Source: Paenibacillus terricola
GTDB lineage: Bacteria; Bacillota; Bacilli; Paenibacillales; Paenibacillaceae
DNA: 64,000 nucleotides
Assembly: GCF_014779765.1 (NCBI RefSeq)
Contig: NZ_JACXZA010000002.1
Location: 1,018,469-1,082,468 of the forward strand
Direction: 5' to 3'
The notes under the pieces are model-generated. The model saw nothing but the letters and a program-made list of their open reading frames with translations, was not told the origin of the DNA and searched no databases. This document shows, one piece after another, positions 55,759 to 63,878 of this stretch; position 1 is the first letter of the stretch; the number at the start of each line of letters is the position of its first letter. A program made the position numbers and the translations under genes.

Positions 55759-56046
55759 CTACTGATCTCTTTTTCGTTTCAGTTTCCATAAACTATACCG
55801 AATCAAATAATAAATTATAGAAATAATCAAAAATATTAATATGTATTCTAACCAACCAAAAGGTTCTTTCCACCAAACAAACGAAACTTGATTAGATACT
55901 TCAGCTGTTTCAAGATAATAGTTAAAAACCTTTGTATTATTATCCTTAATCGTCAAGTAACCCTGAAGAAAAAACAATTCAAATGAGATTAATAAAATTA
56001 AAGGTACAAAAATTGATTCAATAAAAATCTTACTTTCTTTCTTCAT
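55759..56046 (-). CDS. Small two-helix membrane protein (cassette gene)
   Basis: 95 residues with two transmembrane helices (FVPLILLISFELFFLQGY and WLEYILIFLIISIIYYLI) separated by about 30 residues that probably lie outside the cell, and a basic C-terminus KLKRKRDQ. No family recognised. ATG follows AAGGTG at 5 bases. AT-rich. Confidence 0.65.
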   Translation of the reverse strand: MKKESKIFIESIFVPLILLISFELFFLQGYLTIKDNNTKVFNYYLETAEVSNQVSFVWWKEPFGWLEYILIFLIISIIYYLIRYSLWKLKRKRDQ

Positions 56047-56103
56047 AGAAACACCTTCTTATAGGCTTTGGCTTTGTTAAATATATCTTTTAGACGGTTT
56101 CAG

Positions 56104-56261
56104 ATAACGTCTTTGAATTCACGAACCCTCACTGGCTTAAGGGCGCCAGCCCGGGTACGACGGACTCAGCCAGTGCAGGGTTGTCCGGCTGTCTTCACTT
56201 CCTCGAAATTCCTCGATCCGGACCGAGGGCCGTATGGCCCGATGCGTGAATATGATGTTAT
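56104..56261 (-). repeat. attC-like repeat 1
   Basis: Complete copy, 158 bases: ATAAC...ATTCACG at the left, GCGTGAAT...GTTAT at the right, with the three internal stems. First-arm tip GGGC/GCCC. Left border follows the small membrane-protein gene. Confidence 0.78.
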
Positions 56262-56315
56262 ATGAAGGAACCGCCCGCATCATCGAATAACAAGCAAGAT
56301 GACTTTTCTCTTCTC

Positions 56316-56607
56316 CTATTCTGTTATTAATTCAAATGTTTTTGCCTCTATTTTTATTATGTCTCCTGATATCATTTCAATTTCATATGTATTTGTTTTT
56401 TCATTCGTTTTATACATATGACTTGCACCGTTTATGTATAATGATTCTCCCCAAGGTGCGCTGTGTGGTACTACAAACAGTTTGTCTGTAAGGTTTATCT
56501 GGACCTTCGATAAAAACATTCAATCTAAGAACCAAGGTATGTAAATTCCACAAGTAATTTATTTCTTTAAGCTCTGAATCATGAAAATAGATTGAATTAA
56601 AATCCAT
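56316..56607 (-). pseudogene. Frameshifted hypothetical cassette gene
   Basis: ATG 56607 with AGGTG upstream starts MDFNSIYFHDSELKEINYLWNL and reads to VFIEGPDK. The frame then changes near 56515 and the sequence continues as KVQINLTDKLFVVPHSAPWGES ... GDIIKIEAKTFELITE. The two parts fit one protein of about 96 residues of a beta-rich uncharacterised type that begins FHDSELKEI. The cassette ends match almost perfectly (TTATATGAAGGAACC against the complement of GGTTCTTTCATATAA), so the cassette itself is intact. Confidence 0.6.
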
Positions 56608-56662
56608 AATAATCACCTGCTTTGATCTTCAAATTCATTTCATTGATCTTCGGTTCTTTCAT

Positions 56663-56678
56663 ATAACGTTGTTGTGTT
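56663..56678 (-). repeat. attC-like repeat remnant (terminal boxes only)
   Basis: ATAACGTTGTTGTGTT retains the outer box of a repeat whose remaining ~140 bases are deleted; it follows a well-matched cassette end. Confidence 0.55.
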
Positions 56679-56689
56679 CCTACTTTGAA

Positions 56690-57298
56690 TTACTTACTTA
56701 CACTTATTCTCTTATTCAACTTCTTAAAAGCAGTGGATTCGTTATTAGATCTTATAAAGTTTAATATCTCATTGGCACACTCACTCGATCTCATTATTTC
56801 AGTATTGAGTTCAAGATCATATTCATTAAAGCAGTATACTCTATCGTATTGTGCACTTGCTAAGCCAACCATCCTGTCTCCCCTAAGCATTTCTCTTCTA
56901 GCAAGTTCTTCCCTTGTGCATTTAACTGATACGAAAATGACAGGGTGATCAGATAATAATTCAAGGCAAGTATTGTACCATTGGTCGTTATCTATAACAG
57001 TATCTACAACTACATTATTACCCATCGCTGAAAATAGCTTTATTGTCGAATAGTACAATGAAATCAACGGATTTGTAAGAATTTGATTTGCTAATTGTCC
57101 ATCGTCTGCACCATTTGTTTCAATATTCGGATATGTAGTGTTAATGAAATCAATGTAACTATGAAATATCCCATTACAAAAATTATCAATTGATAAATGT
57201 TGAAATGGGATTTCAATTTGAGTCAATAGTTCATTCGATATGCTTGTCTTTCCAGAACTTGAAGTGCCATTAAGAAGAACTATAATCCCTTGCTTCAA
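56690..57298 (-). CDS. P-loop kinase, chloramphenicol phosphotransferase-like (cassette gene)
   Basis: About 202 residues. Walker A LLNGTSSSGKTSISNELL at the N-terminus and VIDNDQWYNTCLELL, VSVKCTREELARREMLRGDRMVGLAS (lid-like Arg region) further on follow the pattern of chloramphenicol 3-O-phosphotransferase-like proteins. Substrate unknown; an antibiotic is possible but not shown. TTG start at 57298 with AAAGGCGG at 6 bases is preferred over a GTG at 57340 that lies inside the cassette end. Confidence 0.75.
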   Translation of the reverse strand: MKQGIIVLLNGTSSSGKTSISNELLTQIEIPFQHLSIDNFCNGIFHSYIDFINTTYPNIETNGADDGQLANQILTNPLISLYYSTIKLFSAMGNNVVVDTVIDNDQWYNTCLELLSDHPVIFVSVKCTREELARREMLRGDRMVGLASAQYDRVYCFNEYDLELNTEIMRSSECANEILNFIRSNNESTAFKKLNKRISVSK

Positions 57299-57340
57299 TA
57301 GAATCCGCCTTTCAAAATATAATTTTTGCGTATCTTTCAC

Positions 57341-57497
57341 CTAACGTCTTTGTATTCACGAACCCTCACTGGCTTAAGCACGTAAGCGCGGGTCCGATGG
57401 ACTTAGCCAGTGCAGGGTTGTCCGGCTGCTCCCTCTTCCCCGAAATTCCCCTGTAGGACCGCGGGCCGGATGGCCCGATGCGTGAATATAGTGTTAT
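57341..57497 (-). repeat. attC-like repeat 2
   Basis: Complete, 157 bases. The tip of the first arm reads CACGTAAGCGCG, one of the divergent versions. Confidence 0.78.
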
Positions 57498-57523
57498 CGG
57501 ATGTTCTTGACCTTCTGAAATAC

Positions 57524-57982
57524 TCACACATTCTCTTCTATTAGTTTTTTTAGTTTATTATTTCGATATTCTAAAAAGCTCTTTATATATTTCTTCAATA
57601 TGAGTTGCTCTATGATCTTGCCTACTATTCCTAATGGAGCTTCAAATCTTAATATATCAATCATCAATGTTTTCTCATCTTGTTCAATAAATTCATGTCG
57701 ATGTCTTAAGCTCTTAAATATTCCTCTTTGCATTACATCAGTGAATAACTCAGGTTCTTGATATTCTATTATTTTCGAAGTTAGTCGTTGTCTTACAAAT
57801 AGATGTTTTGCTTCAAATGTGACCGAATCTCCAGGTCCTATTCGTCCTTCCCTAACACCATCAACAGCTAATTCTCTCGTATGCGGCCAAACAGTTTTTG
57901 TATGTACTTCAATATCTCTGGCATAATCAAAACAAATCTGAATCGGCGCATTAATAATGATTTCGGTCCTAAGAGTAATCAA
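57524..57982 (-). CDS. SRPBCC (START-like) family protein (cassette gene)
   Basis: About 152 residues with the SRPBCC opening TEIIINAPIQICFDYARDIEVH and strands VTFEAKHLFVRQRLTSKI and FKSLRHRHEFIEQD, then a C-terminal helix (IIEQLILKKYIKSFLEYRNNKLKKLI). These proteins bind hydrophobic ligands. TTG start at 57982 preceded by GGCGG. Cassette ends TTATCGGA/TCCGATAA are complementary. Confidence 0.8.
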   Translation of the reverse strand: MITLRTEIIINAPIQICFDYARDIEVHTKTVWPHTRELAVDGVREGRIGPGDSVTFEAKHLFVRQRLTSKIIEYQEPELFTDVMQRGIFKSLRHRHEFIEQDEKTLMIDILRFEAPLGIVGKIIEQLILKKYIKSFLEYRNNKLKKLIEENV

Positions 57983-58021
57983 AGAACTACCGCCTTTCCT
58001 ATAGCTCTTCACGAATTTCCG

Positions 58022-58169
58022 ATAACGCCTTTGTATTCACGAACCCTAACTGGCTTAAGGGAGCCAGCCCGGGTCCGACGGACTTTGCCAGCGCAGGGTT
58101 GTCAGCTGCGCTAACTTCCTGACTGCCGGACCGAGGGGGGGATGGCCCGACGCGTGATTATGGTGTTAT
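58022..58169 (-). repeat. attC-like repeat 3
   Basis: 148 bases, complete but divergent: second arm shortened (GTCAGCTGCGC) and last hairpin altered (GAGGGGGGGATGGCCC). Confidence 0.72.
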
Positions 58170-58205
58170 CAGAAATTTGTGCCTTCTCTGTAAATACTAA
58201 TAAGA

Positions 58206-58727
58206 TTAGTCATGAAACATTATTGTAATCCTAAAATGAGATGGATCTTCTCTATAAGCTATGTTCTCCATCACCTCTAAAAAACTTTTACTAGTCTCTC
58301 GATAATCCACTACTTCTATTACTGGTTTATCATCCCAGGTATAGTCCGTATACTCAATTATTTGATCCCAGTTATAATTAAAAATTTCATCCAATGTATA
58401 CCAAGTACAAGTATGATACTCACCACATTCATATTCTTGCCTGATCTCTTCTGACACATTATTGGGCAAACCTCTTGGTACACTTATATATGGTATGTTT
58501 TCAGAGTTCCGTTGGTTTGCTAGAATGGCTTGTAGGTCATACAATTTACCGTGAAAAACCAAATCGTTCCACTCCACATGCCAGAGCGCATTCTTCTTCT
58601 CTGGATACAACAATGCATAATCGCTCTTCTTCCATTTATCTAAAGATACCCAAATTCCATTTTGTTTTTCTACATCATCTCTTCTAAAGAATTTTCTTTC
58701 AGTGAAGCAAAGCATTATTGTTCCCAT
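58206..58727 (-). CDS. Hypothetical cassette protein with RGLP motif
   Basis: 173 residues. YALLYPEKKN, DLQAILANQRNS, ISVPRGLPNNVSEEIRQEY and HTCTWYTLDEIFNYNWDQ form a pattern I have seen in uncharacterised proteins of phage and mobile DNA (PRGLPxxVS...HS.SWLTLxEL), but no function is known to me. ATG follows AAAGGAG. Both cassette ends agree over 13 bases (TTATCAGAAATTT and its complement), the best match in the array. Confidence 0.7.
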   Translation of the reverse strand: MGTIMLCFTERKFFRRDDVEKQNGIWVSLDKWKKSDYALLYPEKKNALWHVEWNDLVFHGKLYDLQAILANQRNSENIPYISVPRGLPNNVSEEIRQEYECGEYHTCTWYTLDEIFNYNWDQIIEYTDYTWDDKPVIEVVDYRETSKSFLEVMENIAYREDPSHFRITIMFHD

Positions 58728-58759
58728 TTTTTCTCCTTTTGTTTATACATAAATTTCTG

Positions 58760-58916
58760 ATAACGTCTTTGTATTCACTAACCATCACTGGCTTAAGGGG
58801 GCTGGCCCTGGTCCGACGGACTTAGCCAATGCAGGGTTGTCCGGCTGCTCCCACTCCCCCGATATGCCTCTGCCGGACCGAGGGCCGGATGGCCCGATGC
58901 GTTTATATGGTGTTAT
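58760..58916 (-). repeat. attC-like repeat 4
   Basis: 157 bases, complete. First-arm tip is GGGGGCTGGCCCTGG; inner left box is ATTCACT rather than ATTCACG and right box CGTTTAT rather than CGTGAAT. Confidence 0.75.
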
Positions 58917-58969
58917 ATGAAGTTATTTACTTCCTTCATTCTCCTTACAGAATCATTCTCCTTACAGAA

Positions 58970-59302
58970 TTATTCTTCTTGATAATATCTATTTAATACG
59001 TCCTTCAGTTCAGTCTTTTGGGGTACCAAAATAAATCTAGAAAAAACTTCTGTACCTGATTCTATTGTTTCATCTATGATTTCATAGACATCAACAACCT
59101 TAATAAATTTCCATTTAACTTCTTCACTACATAGATTTTTATAGGCTATTTCAGCTTCTTTACCCTTCTTTTCTGCAATTAATACTGCAACGTCTTTTGT
59201 TTCCGCTTTGATTAATATAATAGATTCTTCGTATGTATCCGTATCTTCATTTTCTTCTAATTCTTTGAACGATTTAAACAGCATTTGAACAGTAAACCAC
59301 AT
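58970..59302 (-). CDS. DUF4288 domain-containing protein (cassette gene)
   Basis: 110 residues: WFTVQMLFKS, EESIILIKAETKDVAVLIAEKKGKEAEIAYKNLCSEEVKWKFIKVVDVYEI and GTEVFSRFI match DUF4288, a family of unknown function common in mobile regions. ATG 59302 has GGGAGG at 9 bases. Confidence 0.83.
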   Translation of the reverse strand: MWFTVQMLFKSFKELEENEDTDTYEESIILIKAETKDVAVLIAEKKGKEAEIAYKNLCSEEVKWKFIKVVDVYEIIDETIESGTEVFSRFILVPQKTELKDVLNRYYQEE

Positions 59303-59368
59303 TTTTTTATACCTCCCATATATAGATTGGGATGATCTTCAGGTTTAAACTTGTTGCAATAATTTCAT

Positions 59369-59527
59369 CTAACGTCTTTGTATTCACGAATTCTCACTGG
59401 TTTAAGGGGCGCATGACCCGGGTCCGACGAACTTAGCCAGTGCAGGGTTGTTCTGTTGCTCACGTGTCCCCGAAATCCTTCTGTCGGTCCGAGGGCCGAA
59501 TGGCCCGATGCGTGAATATGGTGTTAT
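59369..59527 (-). repeat. attC-like repeat 5
   Basis: 159 bases, complete; first-arm tip GGGGCGCATGACCC. Minus-strand end reads GTTAGAT, an exact match to the integron R-prime consensus GTTRRRY. Confidence 0.78.
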
Positions 59528-59997
59528 GCGAAGTCCTTGTCTTCATCGAGTTCCTCTAGATTCAAAGGTCTTGTAGCTTTTTCTAACTCCCCTTGAGAAT
59601 CTAAATATCTTAATGTCTGTTCGACATCATCTTTCTCTAAAGTTTTCATAATAATCAATTTGTCCATGAATAGTCCTAGTGGATGTGTCATTGGATTTTT
59701 AAAATGTTCAACAAGCTTTTCTGGTGTCGTCATATTACACCAACGACTAGACCCATCATTAAAAACTATTGTTACCTCTATGATATTCCAACTCAATATA
59801 TCATCATCAAATTTCCAATCCATCATCTGTAATACGAACACTTCCCCCAAATCAAAATACGCTTGGTTTATCCATACTCGTTTACCATGATCTCCTTTTA
59901 TTCGATACTTTGCATTCTCTTGATTGATTACTTTGTATTTATTCCCTCTTGTAAGTGCATGCTCATACACGCCAATACTAGTACAAGTTACTATCAT
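59524..59997 (-). CDS. Hypothetical cassette protein
   Basis: About 157 residues. The frame is open into the repeat, but ATG 59997 (MIVTCTSIGVYEHAL) or TTG 60006 with AAGGTGAT upstream are realistic starts. The first 50 residues (LTRGNKYKVINQENAKYRIKGDHGKRVWI) resemble a small SH3-like module common in Bacillus hypothetical proteins; the acidic C-terminus is NLEELDEDKDFA. No family assigned. Cassette ends TTATGCGAA/TTCGCATAA match. Confidence 0.65.
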   Translation of the reverse strand: MIVTCTSIGVYEHALTRGNKYKVINQENAKYRIKGDHGKRVWINQAYFDLGEVFVLQMMDWKFDDDILSWNIIEVTIVFNDGSSRWCNMTTPEKLVEHFKNPMTHPLGLFMDKLIIMKTLEKDDVEQTLRYLDSQGELEKATRPLNLEELDEDKDFA

Positions 59998-60049
59998 TTC
60001 TTCCAAGTAATCACCTTCATTGATGTTTATATTAATACAGGGGTTTCGC

Positions 60050-60208
60050 ATAACGTCTTTGTATTCACGCACCCTCGCTGGCTTAAGGCGCGAATGCGCT
60101 GGGTCCGACGGACTTAGCCAGTGCAGGGTTGTCCGGTTGCTTCCACTTCCCCGAAATCCCTCTGCCGGACCGAGGGCCGTATGGCCCGAGGCGTGAATAT
60201 CGTCTTAG
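60050..60208 (-). repeat. attC-like repeat 6
   Basis: 159 bases. First-arm tip is GCGCGAATGCGC, a compensated version of the usual GGGC/GCCC stem. The right end reads CTTA instead of GTTA. Confidence 0.76.
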
Positions 60209-60235
60209 GTGAAGTCCTCACTTCTTAGATTCCGC

Positions 60236-60613
60236 TTAATCTCTATGATCTTCTCTATATAATTTTCGAATTTTTTCTAGTATCAGATTTAGTTTCTTAT
60301 TAAAAGACTCTTTATATTCATCTCTAATATCATCATGATTGAATCCATACCAACTATAAGATTCAATGATTTACTCTCTAACTTCTTCAATCTTCTTATC
60401 TATAATTAGTCCCAGGATATTAGCCGTTAAGGTATCATGTTCATCTTTTGGAGCTCCACTCGCAATCAATCCTGTTGGATCTAGCTCATTCACAATGTCT
60501 CTTATCTTTAAGAATTGCTCAAAATGATTCTTCCTCAATTCATTTCTTTCTTCTTTACTTAATCGTTTTGTAATATGCTTTCCTCCTTTATTATCTTTCA
60601 TCTGTGATTCCAT
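60236..60613 (-). pseudogene. DUF1871-like cassette gene with in-frame stop
   Basis: The first 80 codons (start 60613; good ribosome site TTTCCTCC complement GGAGG near it) end at TAA 60371-60373: FLKIRDIVNELDPTGLIASGAPKDEHD resembles DUF1871. The same frame continues for 44 more codons (IIESYSWYGFNHDDIRDEYKESF ... EDHRD) to a stop at 60236 just before the repeat. So a single nonsense codon splits one protein of about 125 residues, or a truncated 80-residue form is made. Cassette ends TTAGGTGAA/TTCACCTAA match. Confidence 0.65.
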
Positions 60614-60655
60614 CTTTGTTTACATCATTTGTTCATTCCATCTTGAAGATTTCAC

Positions 60656-60796
60656 CTAACGTCTTTGTATTCACGAGCCCTCACTGGCTTAAGGGCGCCA
60701 GCCCGGGTCGTCAGATTTAGCCAGTGCAGGGTTGTCCGAGCTGCTCCCGCTTCCCCGAAATGCCCCTGCCGGACCGATGCGTGAATATGGTGTTAG
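60656..60796 (-). repeat. attC-like repeat 7 (short form)
   Basis: 141 bases. It lacks exactly the third hairpin (GAGGGCC...GGCCC), going straight from CCGGACC to GATGCGTGAATATGGTGTTA; the other arms are present. Confidence 0.76.
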
Positions 60797-60840
60797 ACGA
60801 TGCCTCGACTTCCTGTATATGCTACCAATGTATTCATTTA

Positions 60841-61260
60841 TTAACTTCTTCCTTCGTAATCAAAAAACTTCAATCCGTGATTTCGCGAACCGCTTTTAAT
60901 CTCATCTATCGTCCATAAATGATCACTTAACTCATCGAGTGCAAATCCATTAAACCTAGATAAAATATTAATTACGACATAAGATACTTCTTTGTTTCCT
61001 AAATGTCTCCCCGAAATATCAATCTGAAGTATATGGTGTGATTCAATAATCTTATTTAACTTAATGTTGTTATCATTAACCTCTATTTCCTTTAAGAGAG
61101 ATCTCTCAAGATCGAACTCGATATATAGTACAGGATCTCCTCCCTCAAGATAAATCCATTGTTTTTCTTCAACATTGTTATAAATCAGTTCTAGTGAATT
61201 GAGAGCTTTGACTAGAGGAGCTCTATCGTACAAATCAATTAGAACAAAAACAGATCTAAT
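60841..61260 (-). CDS. Hypothetical cassette protein
   Basis: About 139 residues if translation starts at ATT 61260 (preceded by GGGTGAT), giving SVFVLIDLYDRAPLVKALNSLELIYNN; the first conventional start is TTG 61233, without a ribosome site. IYLEGGDPVLYIEFDLERSLLKEI and LQIDISGRHLGNKEVSYVVINILSRF suggest an alpha/beta protein. No family recognised. Confidence 0.6.
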   Translation of the reverse strand: MRSVFVLIDLYDRAPLVKALNSLELIYNNVEEKQWIYLEGGDPVLYIEFDLERSLLKEIEVNDNNIKLNKIIESHHILQIDISGRHLGNKEVSYVVINILSRFNGFALDELSDHLWTIDEIKSGSRNHGLKFFDYEGRS

Positions 61261-61328
61261 AAGGAATCACCCATTCGCTTTAGACTTTGTATTTGGCTAA
61301 TATATTGTTCATATTCTCGGGGTTTCGT

Positions 61329-61486
61329 CTAACGTCTTTGTATTCACGAACCCTCACTGGCTTAAGGGCGCCAGCCCGGGTCCGACGGACTTACCCATTG
61401 CAGGGTTGTCCGGCTGCCGCCTACTTCTCCGAAATCCCGCTGCCGGACCGAGGGCCGAATGGCTCGATGCGTGAATATGGTGTTAT
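61329..61486 (-). repeat. attC-like repeat 8
   Basis: 158 bases, complete; minus-strand end GTTAGAC fits GTTRRRY. First-arm tip GGGC/GCCC. Confidence 0.78.
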
Positions 61487-61512
61487 CCGAAGGAACCGAC
61501 TTCTACGAAATA

Positions 61513-62163
61513 CTAACAAACTGTTCTTAGTTCATTTCCTATTTTATTAATTATTTCACTTATTGGAGTTTTGTTCATTCTGACCTGTTGTAAGATGTCT
61601 AATTCAAACCATCTTCGACCTATCACGACTGCTTCAGGGTAATCTATGCTGTAATTAAATAAGAATCGTTCTATCTGATCTTTAGTCAAGGTTCTCAATA
61701 CGTGATCAGTCCTTAAAACACGTTGAATTTCGCCTAAATATTTCTCTTCTTTCTTGATATTAATTTTCCTTGACTTAATAAATGTGTTTTCGGAACTGTT
61801 AAGAGAGGTACCTCCAGCCACCGGATCAGTTGCAGCATATCTTACCGTTCTAACTCCAGACATAACTATTGCTCCGAAACAAAGAATACATGGTTCAGTT
61901 GTTGTATAAAGAATACAATCTTTTAGAATGTCAGAATCTACAGAATTCATTTGCATTAATACATTTATTTCTGCGTGGGCAAGTCTATTTGAGCAAATTT
62001 GTTTCTCTGGTGCAGTTATCTCATGTATTCTATTTCTCCCTCGACTAATTATTTCTCCCCTTTGATCAACCAGTACTGCACCAATTGGAATGGAACCATT
62101 ACAATATGCCTCCCATGCTTCTTCGAAACAAGCCTTCCAAGGTTCTGTGAGATATTCCCACAT
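61513..62163 (-). CDS. Nucleoside/deoxycytidylate deaminase family protein (cassette gene)
   Basis: 216 residues. Zinc motifs AHAEINVLM (HAE) and TTEPCILCFGAIVMSGVRTVRYA (PCxxC) are complete, so catalysis is expected: deamination of a purine or pyrimidine base. GSIPIGAVLVDQRGEIISRGRN is the usual N-terminal strand pair. The C-terminal 70 residues are an extra domain not seen in TadA. ATG follows GGTGGTG. Confidence 0.87.
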   Translation of the reverse strand: MWEYLTEPWKACFEEAWEAYCNGSIPIGAVLVDQRGEIISRGRNRIHEITAPEKQICSNRLAHAEINVLMQMNSVDSDILKDCILYTTTEPCILCFGAIVMSGVRTVRYAATDPVAGGTSLNSSENTFIKSRKINIKKEEKYLGEIQRVLRTDHVLRTLTKDQIERFLFNYSIDYPEAVVIGRRWFELDILQQVRMNKTPISEIINKIGNELRTVC

Positions 62164-62203
62164 ATTTTACACCACCAAGATATATATTTTTGGGTTCTTT
62201 CAG

Positions 62204-62362
62204 ATAACGTCTTTGTATTCACGAACCCTCACTGGCTTAAGGGGCGCATGCCCCGGGTACGATGGACTTAGCCAGTGCAGGGTTGTCCGGCTGCCACCAC
62301 TCCCCCGAAATTCCCCTGCCGGACCGAGGGCCGGATGGCCCGATGCGTGAATATGGTGTTAT
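62204..62362 (-). repeat. attC-like repeat 9
   Basis: 159 bases, complete; first-arm tip GGGGCGCATGCCCC. Confidence 0.78.
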
Positions 62363-62404
62363 ATGATGTCAGCGTCTTCTTTGAACAGCATACAATAATT
62401 GGTT

Positions 62405-63154
62405 CTAATCCTTGATTATTATTGTAACCTTATGTTCCTCAAGCACTTGAAGGATAGTCTTAATAGACTTTGGTTTGTTAGCATATCCGCTAATCTCTAT
62501 GGTAAAAGGGGGTAGTGCGCCAAACCCACCACAAAAACAATCCAATAAACTATCAATACACCCTCCATAGTAGCCACCTGGTCCGTTAATAGCCTCGCCT
62601 AGTGCAAAATAAAAAGAAACCTCATCTGTTATATGTCGACCATCAAGACAATACGATTGACAAGCTAGATTATGGCTCTCTGCAAACTTATGGTAAATTC
62701 TTATTATCTCCAACCATATATCGCGCTGTTTCTTTGTAAGGTGTAACCAAATACCATATTCTCTGTGAGTAGGATTCCTTAAAAGATCCCAAAGCTCAAG
62801 GGTTTCCATTGAAAGACCAGTTGGCAGGTGACCCTCAAGAGTAAAATCTCGACCATCTATTAAATCAGAAGATGAAAGTACTTTCGGAGAACTCAAGGCA
62901 AAATAATAACTCCCGATAGTGCAACCATCATTATCTAATATATTTATATATAAATTACTGATAGACTGTTTTCGGCCTAAACAACTCTGTCTAAAACCAT
63001 CACTGAAATGAAAATTAATATATCCGAGTTGAAAGTAATCTTCAGTATGTTCTTCTGCAATATATGTATGTGAATTTGATATCTCAATATACTCGAAATG
63101 TCCGAGTATTATATTGTTACTTTCATCTTCTAAACTATACTTATAAAACATCAT
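62405..63154 (-). CDS. Barstar-family protein with an N-terminal extra domain (cassette gene)
   Basis: 249 residues. The last 85 residues carry CLDGRHITDEVSFYFALGEAINGPGGYYGGCIDSLLDCF, the barstar ribonuclease-inhibitor motif (helix with YYG..xDsLxDC), ending in VTIIIKD. The first 160 residues (YKYSLEDESNNIILGHFEYIEI; WLEIIRIYHKFAE) are an unrecognised domain. Barstar-like proteins neutralise RNase toxins, so this may be an immunity protein or antitoxin; no toxin gene is next to it. Confidence 0.78.
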   Translation of the reverse strand: MMFYKYSLEDESNNIILGHFEYIEISNSHTYIAEEHTEDYFQLGYINFHFSDGFRQSCLGRKQSISNLYINILDNDGCTIGSYYFALSSPKVLSSSDLIDGRDFTLEGHLPTGLSMETLELWDLLRNPTHREYGIWLHLTKKQRDIWLEIIRIYHKFAESHNLACQSYCLDGRHITDEVSFYFALGEAINGPGGYYGGCIDSLLDCFCGGFGALPPFTIEISGYANKPKSIKTILQVLEEHKVTIIIKD

Positions 63155-63205
63155 GACCTCCTTAATTAAGTTATTAATTCTTCAAACTCATTACGCCGAT
63201 TTCTT

Positions 63206-63364
63206 ATAACGTCTTTGTATTCACGAACCCTCACTGGCTTAAGGGGCGCATGCCCCGGGTCCGACGGACTTAGCCAGTGCAGGGTTGTCCGGCTGCTTCC
63301 TCTTCCCCGAAATGCCTCTGCCGGACCGAGGGCCGTTAGGCCTGAAGCGTGAATACGTTGTTAT
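63206..63364 (-). repeat. attC-like repeat 10
   Basis: 159 bases, complete; third hairpin is GGGCCGTTAGGCCT with a swapped loop, right end ACGTTGTTAT. Confidence 0.76.
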
Positions 63365-63408
63365 ATGAAGTCTGTGTCGCCTTGAGTTTACTTTCACATA
63401 TGCTTTTC

Positions 63409-63831
63409 CTATGTTTTTCTTCTTTGAGGCATCCTTCGCATAAAACGTTCTGAATCTTTCTCATAACCATATTGTTCATATAATCCATGGGCATCTAGTG
63501 TCCCTAATATTCCTGTCATCCATTCATATTCTTCTGACTTAGTAATGATTTCAATCAGTTTCTTTCCTATGCCTTGCCCCTGATACTCTTTTATTACAAA
63601 CACATCACACAAGTAATATACTGTTGCTTCATCTGTGACCAGCCGTGCAAATCCTATCTGCTTATCATTATGGTAAACTCCATAGCAATGGGAATTTTCA
63701 ATGGATTTTAATATACGCTCTGGTGGTCTCCTGTTAGCCCAGTAACTTTGGGCCAAGTAGTCCAGAACTACTTGCCTATTTATTCTCTCTTTGTCATCCG
63801 TTATTAGATATTCTTTGTACAAGACCTCCAC
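63409..63831 (-). CDS. GNAT family N-acetyltransferase (cassette gene)
   Basis: About 140 residues with the acetyl-CoA signature FVIKEYQGQGIGKKLIEIITK and preceding YLCDV strand; GFARLVTDEATVYYL before it and EQYGYEKDSERFMRR at the end are typical GNAT core. GTG start at 63831 with AGGGGG at 6 bases. Cassette ends TTATATGAAGTC/GATTTCATATAA match. GNAT genes are common in integron cassettes. Confidence 0.86.
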   Translation of the reverse strand: MEVLYKEYLITDDKERINRQVVLDYLAQSYWANRRPPERILKSIENSHCYGVYHNDKQIGFARLVTDEATVYYLCDVFVIKEYQGQGIGKKLIEIITKSEEYEWMTGILGTLDAHGLYEQYGYEKDSERFMRRMPQRRKT

Positions 63832-63878
63832 GTAAATCCCCCTGAACAATTGTTTTAAAACTCTTACACAGATTTCAT

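Noticed and set aside
56104..56261. Repeats as insertion-sequence ends, REP elements or group II introns
   Set aside because: No transposase, no target duplication and no reverse transcriptase is seen, and the unit-specific complementary ends are explained by cassette recombination rather than transposition.
58206..58727. Nudix hydrolase
   Set aside because: No Nudix box (GX5EX7REUXEEXGU) is present; the RGLP and WYTLDEI motifs point to another uncharacterised family.
56068..62350. Plus-strand open frames containing SRTLTGLRAPARVRRT-like peptides
   Set aside because: The same peptide appears wherever a repeat is read on the plus strand; it is the translation of the structured repeat, without ribosome sites or consistent starts.
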